The position numbers were made by a program, and so were the translations under genes. Positions 16,664-24,390 of a stretch of 53,104 nucleotides of DNA are shown in pieces (the first letter of the stretch is position 1; every line of letters starts with the position of its first letter). Source of the stretch: Clostridiales bacterium (GTDB lineage Bacteria > Bacillota > Clostridia > Christensenellales > Aristaeellaceae); the NCBI GenBank assembly GCA_015056015.1, contig SVHD01000010.1, positions 1 through 53,104 on the forward strand, in the 5' to 3' direction. The notes under the pieces were generated by a model. That model did not search any database and was not told where the DNA came from. It saw only the letters and a program-made list of their open reading frames with translations.

Positions 16664-17341
16664 GTGTATTTACTGGAAACCCATGTGCATACGGCGGGGG
16701 TAAGCGCCTGCGCCCATTCCACACCGGAAATGGTGATGGAGGCCTATGTGAAGGCGGGCTATCATGGCATGGTAGTCACCAATCATATCAATAATCAAAC
16801 CTATAAAACCATGGAAGAAAAAAGCTGGGAAGAAAAGGTGGCCCATTTTATGGGCGGCTATCGGGCGCTTTGCCAGGCGGCAAAGGGGCGGATGGATGTG
16901 CTGCTGGGCTGCGAAATCAATCTGAACGGCGAGGGCAATGATTACCTGATTTACGGCGTGACGGAAAAATGGCTGCTGGAATTGGGCGATCCCAGGAATA
17001 TGCGCCTGAAGGAACTGAGCGGACGGGTGCGCCAGGATGGATTGATGATCTTCCAGGCCCATCCCTTCCGCTATGGCATGACCCTCAAACGGGAAGAATG
17101 GCTGGATGGGGTGGAGGTATTCAACGGCAACCCCAACCACGATTCCCATAACTATCTGACGGAAATGTGGGCCAGGGAAAAAAAGCTGCGCCGCATTTCC
17201 GGCTCGGATTACCATAACCCCGACAGCCTTCTGGGCGCGGGCATCCGGACGGAGGAAAGAATCCGGAATAATGAAGAATTGCTGGAAATCCTGCGCGCAG
17301 AAAAATATCAGCCCGTCTGCGAGGCCCATCTGCCGGAGTAA
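16664..17341 (+). CDS. PHP-domain phosphoesterase
   Basis: Protein of 225 residues of the PHP superfamily. Metal-ligand motifs: ETHVHTAG (about 5-12), VVTNH (about 36-40), the glutamate of LLGCEINLNG, QAHPFRYG (about 129-136) and GSDYHNP (about 183-189). The start is GTG at 16664 with AAGGAGG 9 nt upstream (16648-16654). The ATG at 16657 is out of frame, and the open frame upstream to 16397 has no suitable site. PHP proteins of this size hydrolyse phosphate monoesters or act in histidinol-phosphate-like or nucleotide metabolism; the substrate is not clear. Element H follows. Confidence 0.85.
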   Translation: MYLLETHVHTAGVSACAHSTPEMVMEAYVKAGYHGMVVTNHINNQTYKTMEEKSWEEKVAHFMGGYRALCQAAKGRMDVLLGCEINLNGEGNDYLIYGVTEKWLLELGDPRNMRLKELSGRVRQDGLMIFQAHPFRYGMTLKREEWLDGVEVFNGNPNHDSHNYLTEMWAREKKLRRISGSDYHNPDSLLGAGIRTEERIRNNEELLEILRAEKYQPVCEAHLPE

Positions 17342-17357
17342 GAACGGGAAGGCGATT

Positions 17358-17580
17358 GATTTTCTGGGGGAACCATTCCGATTTTCTGGGGGAACCATTC
17401 TTTGTAGGGGCATCGCATGCCCTGCGCGTTGCTTGCGCATGCTCTCTTCGTTTGCGTTGATGGCCGGTACCGCGTCACAAACCCTCCGGCTTTGCTCCTG
17501 AGAATGGTTCCCCCAGCCCCCCCTCCAAGAAAGTCACTCTGGATTTTTATTGACTTTTCCGATCAACTTGCGTGCCAGTG
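17358..17580 (+). repeat. Hairpin element copy H with loop insert and duplicated arm
   Basis: The left arm plus its lead (GATTTTCTGGGGGAACC) is present twice in tandem (17358-17378 and 17380-17400). The element proper runs from CTGGGGGAACCATTCTTTG at 17386 through a loop insert to the right arm at 17501-17516 and the tail ending TGCCAGTG at 17573-17580. It follows the PHP gene, same strand. Confidence 0.9.
17405..17500 (+). repeat. Loop-insert module, copy in H
   Basis: Very similar to the D insert: GCATCGCATGCCCTGCGC, TTGCGCATGC, a TTCGTTTGCGTTGATG centre and GCGTCACAAACCC, with CTTTGCTCCTGAG at the end. Confidence 0.85.
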
Positions 17581-17680
17581 GAAAAAATGTGGGAAAGCCG
17601 TACGTGGCCAAAGAAATCAAAGCCAATCATCCGCTTCCGGAAGAAGCAAATGAAAAGTAAAAAATTTCCGCATGGTTTAA

Positions 17681-17713
17681 AAAACTCCCAGTCAAAAATG
17701 ACTGGGAGTTTTT
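17681..17713. terminator. Bidirectional intrinsic terminator
   Basis: Fourteen-bp perfect stem AAAACTCCCAGTCA / TGACTGGGAGTTTT with an AAAA loop, A-rich before and T-rich after, between the convergent PHP and ROK-like genes. Confidence 0.92.
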
Positions 17714-17736
17714 CGATTCAATATAGATTTGATTTT

Positions 17737-18031
17737 CACTGGGAATCAAGTTATTAGAAAAAATTAGCAATGCCCAGTACAGCTTTCTTGGAGGGGTGCG
17801 GGGAGGGAACGTTTTTGGTTTGTATTGCCCCACTGGCACACAAGCTGATTCAGCGAGATTCAGCAATAACCAGTACAGCTTTCTTGGAGGGTGCGGGGAG
17901 GGAACGTTTTTGGTTTGTATTGCCCCACTGGCACACAAGCTGATTCAGCGAAATTCCCTAATACCCAGTATAGCTTTCTTGGAGGGGGTGCGGGGGAACC
18001 ATTCTTTGGCTTCAAAGAATGGTTCCCCCGC
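17737..18031 (-). repeat. Hairpin element J: two truncated tandem units and one full unit
   Basis: Three head-to-tail reverse units: 17737-17830, 17831-17925 and 17926-18031. Units 1 and 2 are nearly identical from CAGTACAGCTTTCTTGGAGG onward and have lost the right arm, ending in GGGAACGTTTTTGG-TTTGTATTGCCC. Unit 3 has a perfect hairpin (17990-18008 / 18013-18031, GCGGGGGAACCATTCTTTG). On the minus strand, unit 3 begins 21 nt after the stop of the ROK-like gene. The rest of the 711-nt gap from 17342 holds element H and the terminator at 17681. Confidence 0.92.
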
Positions 18032-18052
18032 AAATACCAATATTAAATCCCT

Positions 18053-19429
18053 TTATTCCCCCAGATCGGGCAGGCTGGCGGCGGCCACGCTCTGGCCCAC
18101 GCGGCGGGAATTTTCATCGGGGATATGGAGCGTGATCTTTTCAGCCAGCTCGGGGAATTCCTTGTCCAATACTTCCTGGGCCTTGGCAAGCAGCAGCGCG
18201 CCGCCCTCGCCGGAGGTGACGCGGCCCATGATCAAAACATGATCGATATCATAGAAGCGGGCATACCAGGCGATGGAATAGCCAAAGTATACGCCGATGG
18301 ATTCGTAAATCTTGGCGGCCTCGGGATTGCCGGCGATCATTTCCTTCTGCACCACCTTCAGCTTTTCGGCGGGAGAAAGGGATTCATCCAGCTGGATGCC
18401 GGCGGCAGGCGCCAATTTGATCACGCCATCCTGAGAGAAATATTTTACGCCGCAGCCCCAATCGCCGCTCCATTCATCCACCATGGCGTCGCGATTGAAA
18501 TCCACGGGGGCGAAGGCCAGTTCATTGAGCCAGCCGGTGATATTCATATCCTTGTCCACATAGCCGCCGGCCTCGCTGGTGCCCATGGCGATGCCCAGCA
18601 CATTGCCAACGCCCAATTCCATGGCCCCGGCCAGGGCGGTGACGTCGCCGTCGTTGGCCACTTCCAGGGGCGCGCCGATTTCCTTGGCCACGTCAATATA
18701 CATGGATTTGACCTTCTTGGCGAAATCTTCTTTGCTCACCTTCAGGAAGAGAGAAGCCACCATGATCTTGTTATCAATATATACGCCGGCAGAAGAAACG
18801 CCGATGGCGTCCACCCGGGGCATATGGCTGGCGGCGCTCTTCATGGCGGAGAGGATGCCGTCGTAATGATACTGGGGATCGGAATTGATCTTGGGGAACC
18901 AGACCACTTCTTCGGAATAAACCGCTTCGCCATCGATGACCGCGGATACCTTCCGATCGCTTCCGCCGGCGTCAAAGCCGATGCGGCAGCCCTTCAGATG
19001 CCGGCCTACGCTGCTGGCGGAGGAACGGGAAATCTTGACTTCATCCAGGGTTTCCGCATATTCCACTTCAAAGGGGCGTTCGTATACGGTGGCCATGAAA
19101 TCGGCGTCAAAGGCGCGCTCGCCGCCTTCCTGATAGGCAGCCTTGAGATGCTCATAAACGGATTTGGAACCGTGCACCACGATCTTGTAGCCGCCACGGG
19201 CCCAGAGCATAGTCTTTACCAATCGATCCATCAGCGGCACAGTGCGCGCATCTTCGCCATCGGCAAATACCTTGCCCACATAATGATCGCAATAGCCCTG
19301 ATTGCGCAGAATCAATACGCCGAAATCCACCGCATTGGCGCTGGCAGCCGCGGCCTTTTCATAGGCGCGCATTTCAATTTCCAGGGGACGGAAGCCGGGA
19401 TCCAGGGGGGCGAGAACCTTCAAACTCAT
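18053..19429 (-). CDS. ROK-like sugar kinase with N-terminal extension
   Basis: Protein of 458 residues. The ASKHA ATPase fold starts only at about 149: phosphate-1 motif IGFDAGGSDRK (about 150-160), VANDGDVTALAGAME (about 257-271), phosphate-2 motif GIAMGTSEAGGYVD (about 277-290) and a C-terminal VLIMGRVTSGEGG adenosine segment. The layout recalls ROK glucokinase or N-acetylglucosamine kinase, but the usual ROK zinc motif C-x-C-G-x-x-G-C is not visible and residues 1-148 are an unrecognised extension. AAGGAGG precedes the start at 19429. It lies downstream of nagA on the same strand, so phosphorylation of an amino sugar is a reasonable inference. Confidence 0.75.
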   Translation of the reverse strand: MSLKVLAPLDPGFRPLEIEMRAYEKAAAASANAVDFGVLILRNQGYCDHYVGKVFADGEDARTVPLMDRLVKTMLWARGGYKIVVHGSKSVYEHLKAAYQEGGERAFDADFMATVYERPFEVEYAETLDEVKISRSSASSVGRHLKGCRIGFDAGGSDRKVSAVIDGEAVYSEEVVWFPKINSDPQYHYDGILSAMKSAASHMPRVDAIGVSSAGVYIDNKIMVASLFLKVSKEDFAKKVKSMYIDVAKEIGAPLEVANDGDVTALAGAMELGVGNVLGIAMGTSEAGGYVDKDMNITGWLNELAFAPVDFNRDAMVDEWSGDWGCGVKYFSQDGVIKLAPAAGIQLDESLSPAEKLKVVQKEMIAGNPEAAKIYESIGVYFGYSIAWYARFYDIDHVLIMGRVTSGEGGALLLAKAQEVLDKEFPELAEKITLHIPDENSRRVGQSVAAASLPDLGE

Positions 19430-19698
19430 GATGGAGCCTCCTTATGTGGATGTAATTGCGAGGGAGGGAATTTTGCGGCAAAAGAAACTCTCAATTCGGC
19501 ATTGTCGCCCAGCGTCGCTTCCGCTTGCTGCGCTCTGTGCCTCATTGGGCCTTCTCCTGCCTGCATCCGCCACTGGCGGCGGCAGGATACGGCCCTCGCG
19601 CTCCCTCCCAAAATCGTATGGGATGGGGGAATATGCCTTTTGTCTTCGTCTTTCCCCATGCAGCACGGGGAGATTGTTGGCTGAATAAAGTAAGAAAA
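19430..19698. other. Intergenic region with GC-rich palindromes
   Basis: No credible gene. A GAGGGAGGG motif near 19460 faces GCTCCCTCCC near 19600, around about 140 nt containing GCCGCC-type hairpins. It recalls the loop-insert arrangement (an insert between hairpin arms) but is not the same sequence. Confidence 0.4.
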
Positions 19699-19760
19699 TA
19701 TCCGAATAGGTTTTCGGGAGGGTGCGGGAGGGTGCTTTTGTCTCAAAAGCATCCTCCCGC
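19699..19760 (-). repeat. Hairpin element copy K (short tail)
   Basis: Tail remnant TATCCGAATAGGTTTTCGGGAGG, then arms GCGGGAGGGTGCTTTTG (19724-19740) and 19744-19760, with one wobble pair. On the minus strand it begins 11 nt after the nagA stop codon. Confidence 0.85.
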
Positions 19761-19771
19761 CATATCCTCCG

Positions 19772-20923
19772 TCACTTGCTAAACTTGCATACGCCGCGGA
19801 CGATGGTCTTGTAAATTTCGCAAGCTTCGTCCATCAGGATGATATCGGCGTCCTTGCCGGGGGTAAGGGAGCCCTTGGTATCGGCCAGGCCTGCGGATTC
19901 GGCAGGATTGAGGGAAGCGGCGCGCACGGCCTGATACAGGGGGATGGAGGCATAATCCCGCAGATTGCGCACGCCATGATTGAAGCGCAGCACGCTGCCG
20001 GCGATGGTGCCATCCTGCAGGCGGCATTCAATGCCCTTGAGGATGAAAATCTGGCCGCCGTTTTCATATTCGCCGTCGGGCATGCCGGCGGAGCGCAAAG
20101 CATCGGTAATCAGCACCAGCTTATTGCCCTTTACCTTCACCATCAGGGGGAAGAGGCCCTTGTTTACATGGAAGGTATCGGGGATCAATTCGCAATAGAC
20201 GTCGCTGGTCAGGGCGGCGCCCACCACGCCGGGATCCCGGTGCATCATGGGGGTCATGGCATTGAAGGTGTGGGTGGAGCGACTCACGCCCCAGCCGAAG
20301 GCGGCCATGGCCTGATCATAATTGGCGCCGGTATGGCCGATGGAAAGCCGGATATCCGTCTTTTCCTTGAGCACCTGCACGAAGCGATCGCCGTTTGGCA
20401 TTTCGGGGGCGCAGGTGAGCACCTTGATGACATCCGCATAGGGCAGCACCTTTTCCGGCTCCATGGCCAGGATATACAATTCATTCTGCGCGCCCTTCTT
20501 GGAAGGATTGATAAAGGGCCCTTCCAGATGGCAGCCCATGATCTGGGCACCCTCAAATTCGGGGGAGAGGCTTTCTTCCTTCAATTGGCGGATCTGGCCC
20601 AGCACGGTTTCCAGCAGCGACCATTTTTCGGTCAGCGTGGTGGGCAGGAAGGCAGTGACGCCGTTTTCCAGCAGGCCCTTGGCCATATGGCGGATACCGT
20701 CGATATTGCCGTCGGTGGCGTCGGCGTCCTGATAGCCGTGGATATGGGTATCCACCAGGCCGGGGGATACATACAGGCCCTGGGCGTCAATGATTTCATC
20801 CGCCATTTCCCGGGCGTTGGCCTCATCGGTAATGCCGATAATGCGCTCATTATACAGCAGCGCTTTTCCCTTTACTTCCGATTCGGGCAGCAAAATCCGC
20901 CCGTTTACGATTGCTTTGATCAT
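19772..20923 (-). CDS. nagA: N-acetylglucosamine-6-phosphate deacetylase
   Basis: Amidohydrolase-superfamily enzyme of 383 residues, normal for NagA. It removes acetate from N-acetylglucosamine 6-phosphate in amino-sugar catabolism and wall recycling. Motifs: VDTHIHGYQD (about 58-67), the metal glutamate in GCHLEGPFINPSKKGA (about 128-143), SIGHTGANYDQA, STHTFNAMTPM and the catalytic aspartate in LITDALRSAGMPDG. The start at 20923 is preceded by AAAAAGGAG at 12 nt. Its promoter is at 20968-20996. Downstream on the same strand is the ROK-like kinase; no nagB is in the window. Confidence 0.92.
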   Translation of the reverse strand: MIKAIVNGRILLPESEVKGKALLYNERIIGITDEANAREMADEIIDAQGLYVSPGLVDTHIHGYQDADATDGNIDGIRHMAKGLLENGVTAFLPTTLTEKWSLLETVLGQIRQLKEESLSPEFEGAQIMGCHLEGPFINPSKKGAQNELYILAMEPEKVLPYADVIKVLTCAPEMPNGDRFVQVLKEKTDIRLSIGHTGANYDQAMAAFGWGVSRSTHTFNAMTPMMHRDPGVVGAALTSDVYCELIPDTFHVNKGLFPLMVKVKGNKLVLITDALRSAGMPDGEYENGGQIFILKGIECRLQDGTIAGSVLRFNHGVRNLRDYASIPLYQAVRAASLNPAESAGLADTKGSLTPGKDADIILMDEACEIYKTIVRGVCKFSK

Positions 20924-20967
20924 GTGAAATGCACGCTCCTTTTTGCGCGAATTTGCTTGATGATGTC

Positions 20968-20996
20968 ATTATAAAATATTTTTCCTTCAATTACAA
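20968..20996 (-). promoter_or_regulatory. Promoter for nagA
   Basis: On the minus strand TTGTAA (20996-20991), a 17-nt spacer and a perfect TATAAT (20973-20968). Confidence 0.7.
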
Positions 20997-21073
20997 TAGA
21001 AAAACAGCAAAAAGGAGCATTTTACCGTTGGTTTTATGGGGCCTTTCCCGGGCATTTTCATCTGCGGGAAGAA

Positions 21074-21102
21074 TTGACAAATGCCCCGGTCAGCGATACA
21101 AT
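21074..21102 (+). promoter_or_regulatory. Promoter for the epimerase/acetyltransferase pair
   Basis: TTGACA at 21074-21079, 17 nt, TACAAT at 21097-21102; divergent from the nagA promoter about 80 nt away. Confidence 0.78.
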
Positions 21103-21163
21103 GATGGCGAAAAGAAATTCGATGCGGGCAAGGGAGCGCCCCATCCATATACGGAGGTAACAT

Positions 21164-22078
21164 ATGATTCCTATCAGCGTACAGACCGGCGGCGCGGAAG
21201 AAATCTACGGGATTGACGGCGCGTATAAGGTAATCAAGGAAGCGGGCTTTGATGCGGTGGATGTGAATCTGGATCATCTGCTGAGCCCCACGGAAATTTC
21301 CGATGGCAAGCATGCCCGGGTATTCGACTGCGAAAGCGAAGAGGAAATGCTTTCCTATTTCAAGCCCTGGAAAGACGCCGCGGAAAAATACGGCATTGAT
21401 AATTATCAGGCCCATGCGCCCTTCCGTTCCTATGTGCATGGCGCGGGCGAATACAATGATTATCTGATCGAGGTGCTCAAGCGCACCATTATCGGCTGCG
21501 ATTATATCGGCTGCCATTGCCTGATCGTGCATCCCTTCTTCAATCGCTATGATGAAATGATGACCCCCGAAGAAGAATGGGAACTGAATATCAATAATTA
21601 TGCCAAGCTGATTCCCCTGGCGAAAAAGCATCATGTGACCATCTGCCTGGAAAATATGTTCACCGGCCACCGGGGCAAGATTTATGCCGCCTGCTGCTCG
21701 GATTTTGCCACCGCCTGCAAATATGTGGATACCCTGAATGAAATGGCGGGGGAAGAAATTTTCGGCTTCTGCCTGGATACCGGCCATGCGCTGCTGCTGG
21801 GCAAGGATATCAAGCATGCCATCATCCAGCTGGGCCATCGCATCAAGGCCTTCCACGTGCATGATAATGACGGCCGCAATGACCAGCATCTGGCCCCCTA
21901 TATGGGCTTCCTGGATTGGATGCGCTTTGTGGAGGGGCTGAAGGAAATCGGCTATAACCGCACGCTGAGCTTTGAAACCTTCAATGCCCTGCGGGTCTTT
22001 GATCAGGAACTGGCGCCCGACGTGCTGAAACTGATCGCCAAGACCGGCAAAATGTTTGCCCGGCGGTTGGAAGAATAA
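21164..22078 (+). CDS. Sugar phosphate isomerase/epimerase family protein (TIM barrel)
   Basis: Protein of 304 residues of the xylose isomerase-like/AP endonuclease 2 superfamily. Metal-site motifs: the glutamate of ICLENMFTGH (about 163-172), FCLDTGHALLLG (about 202-213), AFHVHDNDG (about 229-237) and LSFETFNA near the end. ACGGAGGTAACAT precedes the ATG ideally. It is followed after 10 nt by an AAC(3)-like gene, and it diverges from nagA. A role in carbohydrate isomerisation is likely; the substrate is unknown. An endonuclease IV role is less likely given the sugar-gene context. Confidence 0.83.
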   Translation: MIPISVQTGGAEEIYGIDGAYKVIKEAGFDAVDVNLDHLLSPTEISDGKHARVFDCESEEEMLSYFKPWKDAAEKYGIDNYQAHAPFRSYVHGAGEYNDYLIEVLKRTIIGCDYIGCHCLIVHPFFNRYDEMMTPEEEWELNINNYAKLIPLAKKHHVTICLENMFTGHRGKIYAACCSDFATACKYVDTLNEMAGEEIFGFCLDTGHALLLGKDIKHAIIQLGHRIKAFHVHDNDGRNDQHLAPYMGFLDWMRFVEGLKEIGYNRTLSFETFNALRVFDQELAPDVLKLIAKTGKMFARRLEE

Positions 22079-22088
22079 GGGGAAAGAT

Positions 22089-22868
22089 ATGTATAGCAAA
22101 GCGCAATTGAAGGATCAGCTGCGGGAAATGGGCATTGATCCCAAGGGAACGCTGCTGGTGCATTCCTCCATGAAGGCCATCGGCCAGGTGGAGGACGGCC
22201 CGGAGGGCGTGATCGATGTGCTGATGGATTATATGAAGGATGGGCTGCTGGTGTTCCCCACCCATACCTGGAAGCAGATCAGAGAAAAGACCTATCCGAT
22301 CTTTGACGTGGTCAATGAGCCTTCCTGCGTGGGGCTGCTCACCAATATATTCCGGGTCCGGCCCGGGGTGGTCCGTTCCCTGCACCCCACCCATTCCGTG
22401 GCGGCCTATGGAAAAGATGCGGCGGAATATGTATCCGGGGAGGAAAATCATATCACTCCCTGCGGCAAGGGCAGCTGCTGGTATAAATTATACGAGCGGA
22501 AGGCGCAGATCCTCTTTATTGGCTGCGGCACCCATCGCAATACCTTCCTGCACGGCGTGGAGGAATGGAATAATGTGCCCAATCGGCTGACCGAGCGGCT
22601 GCAGCTGCTCTATACCCGGGCGGCCGACGGCAAAACCTATCCCATTCCCCAGTATCGGCATTATTCCCGCCCGCCGGTGACCGAGGTGTCCCAGCGCTAT
22701 AACAAGATGGAAGAAACCTTTGTGAAAAAGGGCGCCATGCACTATGGCCGCTTCGGCGACGCCCATTGCGCCCTGGGCGATGCGCAGATGATGTATGATA
22801 TCACATCCGCCTGCCTCAAAATTGATATCCACCTCTTTGACGATCACCGGGAAGTTCCGGAAATCTGA
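22089..22868 (+). CDS. AAC(3)-family N-acetyltransferase
   Basis: Protein of 259 residues matching the aminoglycoside 3-N-acetyltransferase (antibiotic_NAT, YokD-like) family: LLVHSSMKAIG (about 20-30), GLLVFPTHTW (about 51-60), the catalytic-histidine segment RSLHPTHSVAAYG (about 96-108), GKGSCWYKLYE and FIGCGTHRNTFLHGVEE. Chromosomal members often have no proven resistance role and may acetylate other amines or sugars, which would fit its coupling to the upstream epimerase gene. The ATG at 22089 is chosen (GGGGAAAG upstream); the frame is open further back into the preceding gene. Element L starts 17 nt after the stop. Confidence 0.82.
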   Translation: MYSKAQLKDQLREMGIDPKGTLLVHSSMKAIGQVEDGPEGVIDVLMDYMKDGLLVFPTHTWKQIREKTYPIFDVVNEPSCVGLLTNIFRVRPGVVRSLHPTHSVAAYGKDAAEYVSGEENHITPCGKGSCWYKLYERKAQILFIGCGTHRNTFLHGVEEWNNVPNRLTERLQLLYTRAADGKTYPIPQYRHYSRPPVTEVSQRYNKMEETFVKKGAMHYGRFGDAHCALGDAQMMYDITSACLKIDIHLFDDHREVPEI

Positions 22869-22885
22869 TGGAGGACGAGAATCTT

Positions 22886-22994
22886 GCGGGGGAAACCATT
22901 CTTTGTGCCCAAAGAATGGTTTCCCCCGCACCCCTTTCCAAGAAAGTCATTCTGGCTATTACTGGATGCCATGGAATCAAGCTGTGTGCCAGTG
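22886..22994 (+). repeat. Hairpin element copy L
   Basis: Perfect 20-bp arms GCGGGGGAAACCATTCTTTG (22886-22905) and 22910-22929 with loop TGCC, then the tail CACCCCTTTCCAAGAAAGTC to TGCCAGTG at 22987-22994. It starts 17 nt after the acetyltransferase stop. Confidence 0.93.
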
Positions 22995-23110
22995 CGGCAA
23001 GGGTATTTTTTTTCAACAATTTACAATGTAAATTCTATGCCGGAATGATTGACAAAGAATGACAGGTATGCTAGCTTTGAGATAATAAAAATGGTATAGG
23101 AGGACAAAAA

Positions 23111-24178
23111 ATGAGAAAAATCTGCGTTTTTATGATAGTGGCCGCCTTGCTGTTTTCCATTGCGTCCGTGAGCCTGGCGGAAGAAAACTGGGATGAATTT
23201 TTCCGCTGCGTGGAAGGGCAGATTTCGTTTACGCTGCCTAATGTCCCTACGGTTTATCACGAGCCGGATTTGCCTGCTCAAGAGGTGCGGGAAAATACGG
23301 ACGTCTACAACGGCTGGACGGATAAAATCCAGCTGACGGGCTATACGAAGGAAGAAACGGAATTTCAGGTGCATATCGCCAATCTGGGTGAAATGATGGA
23401 ATGGATGAAAGAGGACCATCCGGAGAGTGATGAAACAGAACTGCGACTCAATGCCATGTCCCATCTGGCCTGGTTTTACATGCAGCTCTACGATGGGATC
23501 TATGACGGCAACCCGGTTGCGGAAGAAATAGAAATGGATGGAAAGATTTTTCCGGCGATGACCTTTTCTTATTCCTATCCCGACGCGCCCGGAGTCGCCT
23601 ATCTGGGCAAAGGAATCATGGATGGGGAACGGGCGGTCATCCTGATGGGCCAGCAGGGCGGCGACTGGGAGCGGATGCTGGCGCAGATGACGGTGATTCC
23701 CGCAGCGGATGCGGAAGCATTCCGGGCAAAAAAGAATACCCCGGAAACCGTGACCCTGGGCCGCATGCGGATTACCTTCCCCTGCGCGCCGGATCTCTAT
23801 TCTGAGGAAGGCGCCGCCTTTGCCGATGTGTTTTCTGCGGATTATGTGTATCTCAGTGCTGAATATATGGCGGCGGATATGAGCCGGATGCAAGGCAATA
23901 TGGATATGGATACCGCCCTGCGGCATATGGCCGTATCGGCAGCCCGGGGCTATGAGGAAGATGGCGTGCTGACCGACAGCAAGATCGAAAAAATAGCCGA
24001 TGGCATTTATGGCATTTCCGCTTATGGCGTGCAGGATGAAATGGCGGCCAGCGCCAATTGCGCCAGGGATTATGTGCGGATGTTTGTGACCGTGAACGGC
24101 GTCTATGTCATTGAGAGCATGGATACGGAAAATGGCCGGGCATTCATTGATTCCATCGTATTTAACGCGGCGGAATAA
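23111..24178 (+). CDS. Secreted protein of unknown function
   Basis: Protein of 355 residues with a signal peptide (MRKICVFMIVAALLFSIASV..., cleavage near SLA|EE). The mature part has alternating strands and helices in two similar-sized halves, each with a GxxITFPxxP-like opening (QISFTLPNVPTVY near 37; RMRITFPCAPDLY near 219). A duplication of one domain is therefore possible. I do not recognise a family. The ribosome site is AGGAGG at 23098-23103. TTGACA at 23049 has only a weak -10, so the promoter is uncertain. Confidence 0.65.
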   Translation: MRKICVFMIVAALLFSIASVSLAEENWDEFFRCVEGQISFTLPNVPTVYHEPDLPAQEVRENTDVYNGWTDKIQLTGYTKEETEFQVHIANLGEMMEWMKEDHPESDETELRLNAMSHLAWFYMQLYDGIYDGNPVAEEIEMDGKIFPAMTFSYSYPDAPGVAYLGKGIMDGERAVILMGQQGGDWERMLAQMTVIPAADAEAFRAKKNTPETVTLGRMRITFPCAPDLYSEEGAAFADVFSADYVYLSAEYMAADMSRMQGNMDMDTALRHMAVSAARGYEEDGVLTDSKIEKIADGIYGISAYGVQDEMAASANCARDYVRMFVTVNGVYVIESMDTENGRAFIDSIVFNAAE

Positions 24179-24193
24179 AAAATATTATAGTTA

Positions 24194-24298
24194 CACTGGT
24201 ACGCAAGCCGATTAGATGGCAACCCGAAACATCCAGAGCCAGTTTTCTTGGGGTGGGTGCGGGAGGGGATTTCTTTTTCAAAAGAAGTCCCCTCCCGC
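24194..24298 (-). repeat. Hairpin element copy M
   Basis: Reverse copy with CACTGGTA end at 24194, CGCAAGCCGATTAGA tail and ATCCAGAGCCAGTTTTCTTGG, then arms GCGGGAGGGGATTTCTTTT (24259-24277) and 24280-24298, paired with one wobble. It opposes both flanking plus-strand genes, so it is an exception to the 3'-end rule. It lies just upstream of the pyr promoter. Confidence 0.9.
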
Positions 24299-24328
24299 AA
24301 TTTTCTCCGTTCTTCCCTTCTCCCCCCA

Positions 24329-24357
24329 TTGACAAAAAGCGCGAAATGGAGTATAAT
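24329..24357 (+). promoter_or_regulatory. Consensus promoter of the pyrimidine operon
   Basis: Perfect TTGACA (24329-24334), 17-nt spacer, perfect TATAAT (24352-24357). Transcription would start near 24364, leaving a leader of only about 27 nt before pyrC, too short for a PyrR-type attenuator. Confidence 0.88.
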
Positions 24358-24390
24358 GATTCGAAATGTGCGTAAAGGGGGAGAGGCCTT

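Noticed and set aside
17417-17653. Short frames with VTNPPALLL-like translations in several gaps
   Set aside because: They recur because the loop-insert repeat is open in some frames; no ribosome sites and no conserved start.
17737-18031. CRISPR array in the tandem J units
   Set aside because: Units of about 95 nt are repeated whole with no short repeat and unique spacer pattern, and there are no cas genes.
18125-19684. Plus-strand open frame of 519 codons across the ROK-like gene
   Set aside because: Antisense shadow with the same artefactual composition; the minus-strand frame has kinase motifs and a good ribosome site.
24358-24390. PyrR-binding attenuator before pyrC
   Set aside because: The leader is only about 27 nt and holds no terminator or anti-terminator pair.
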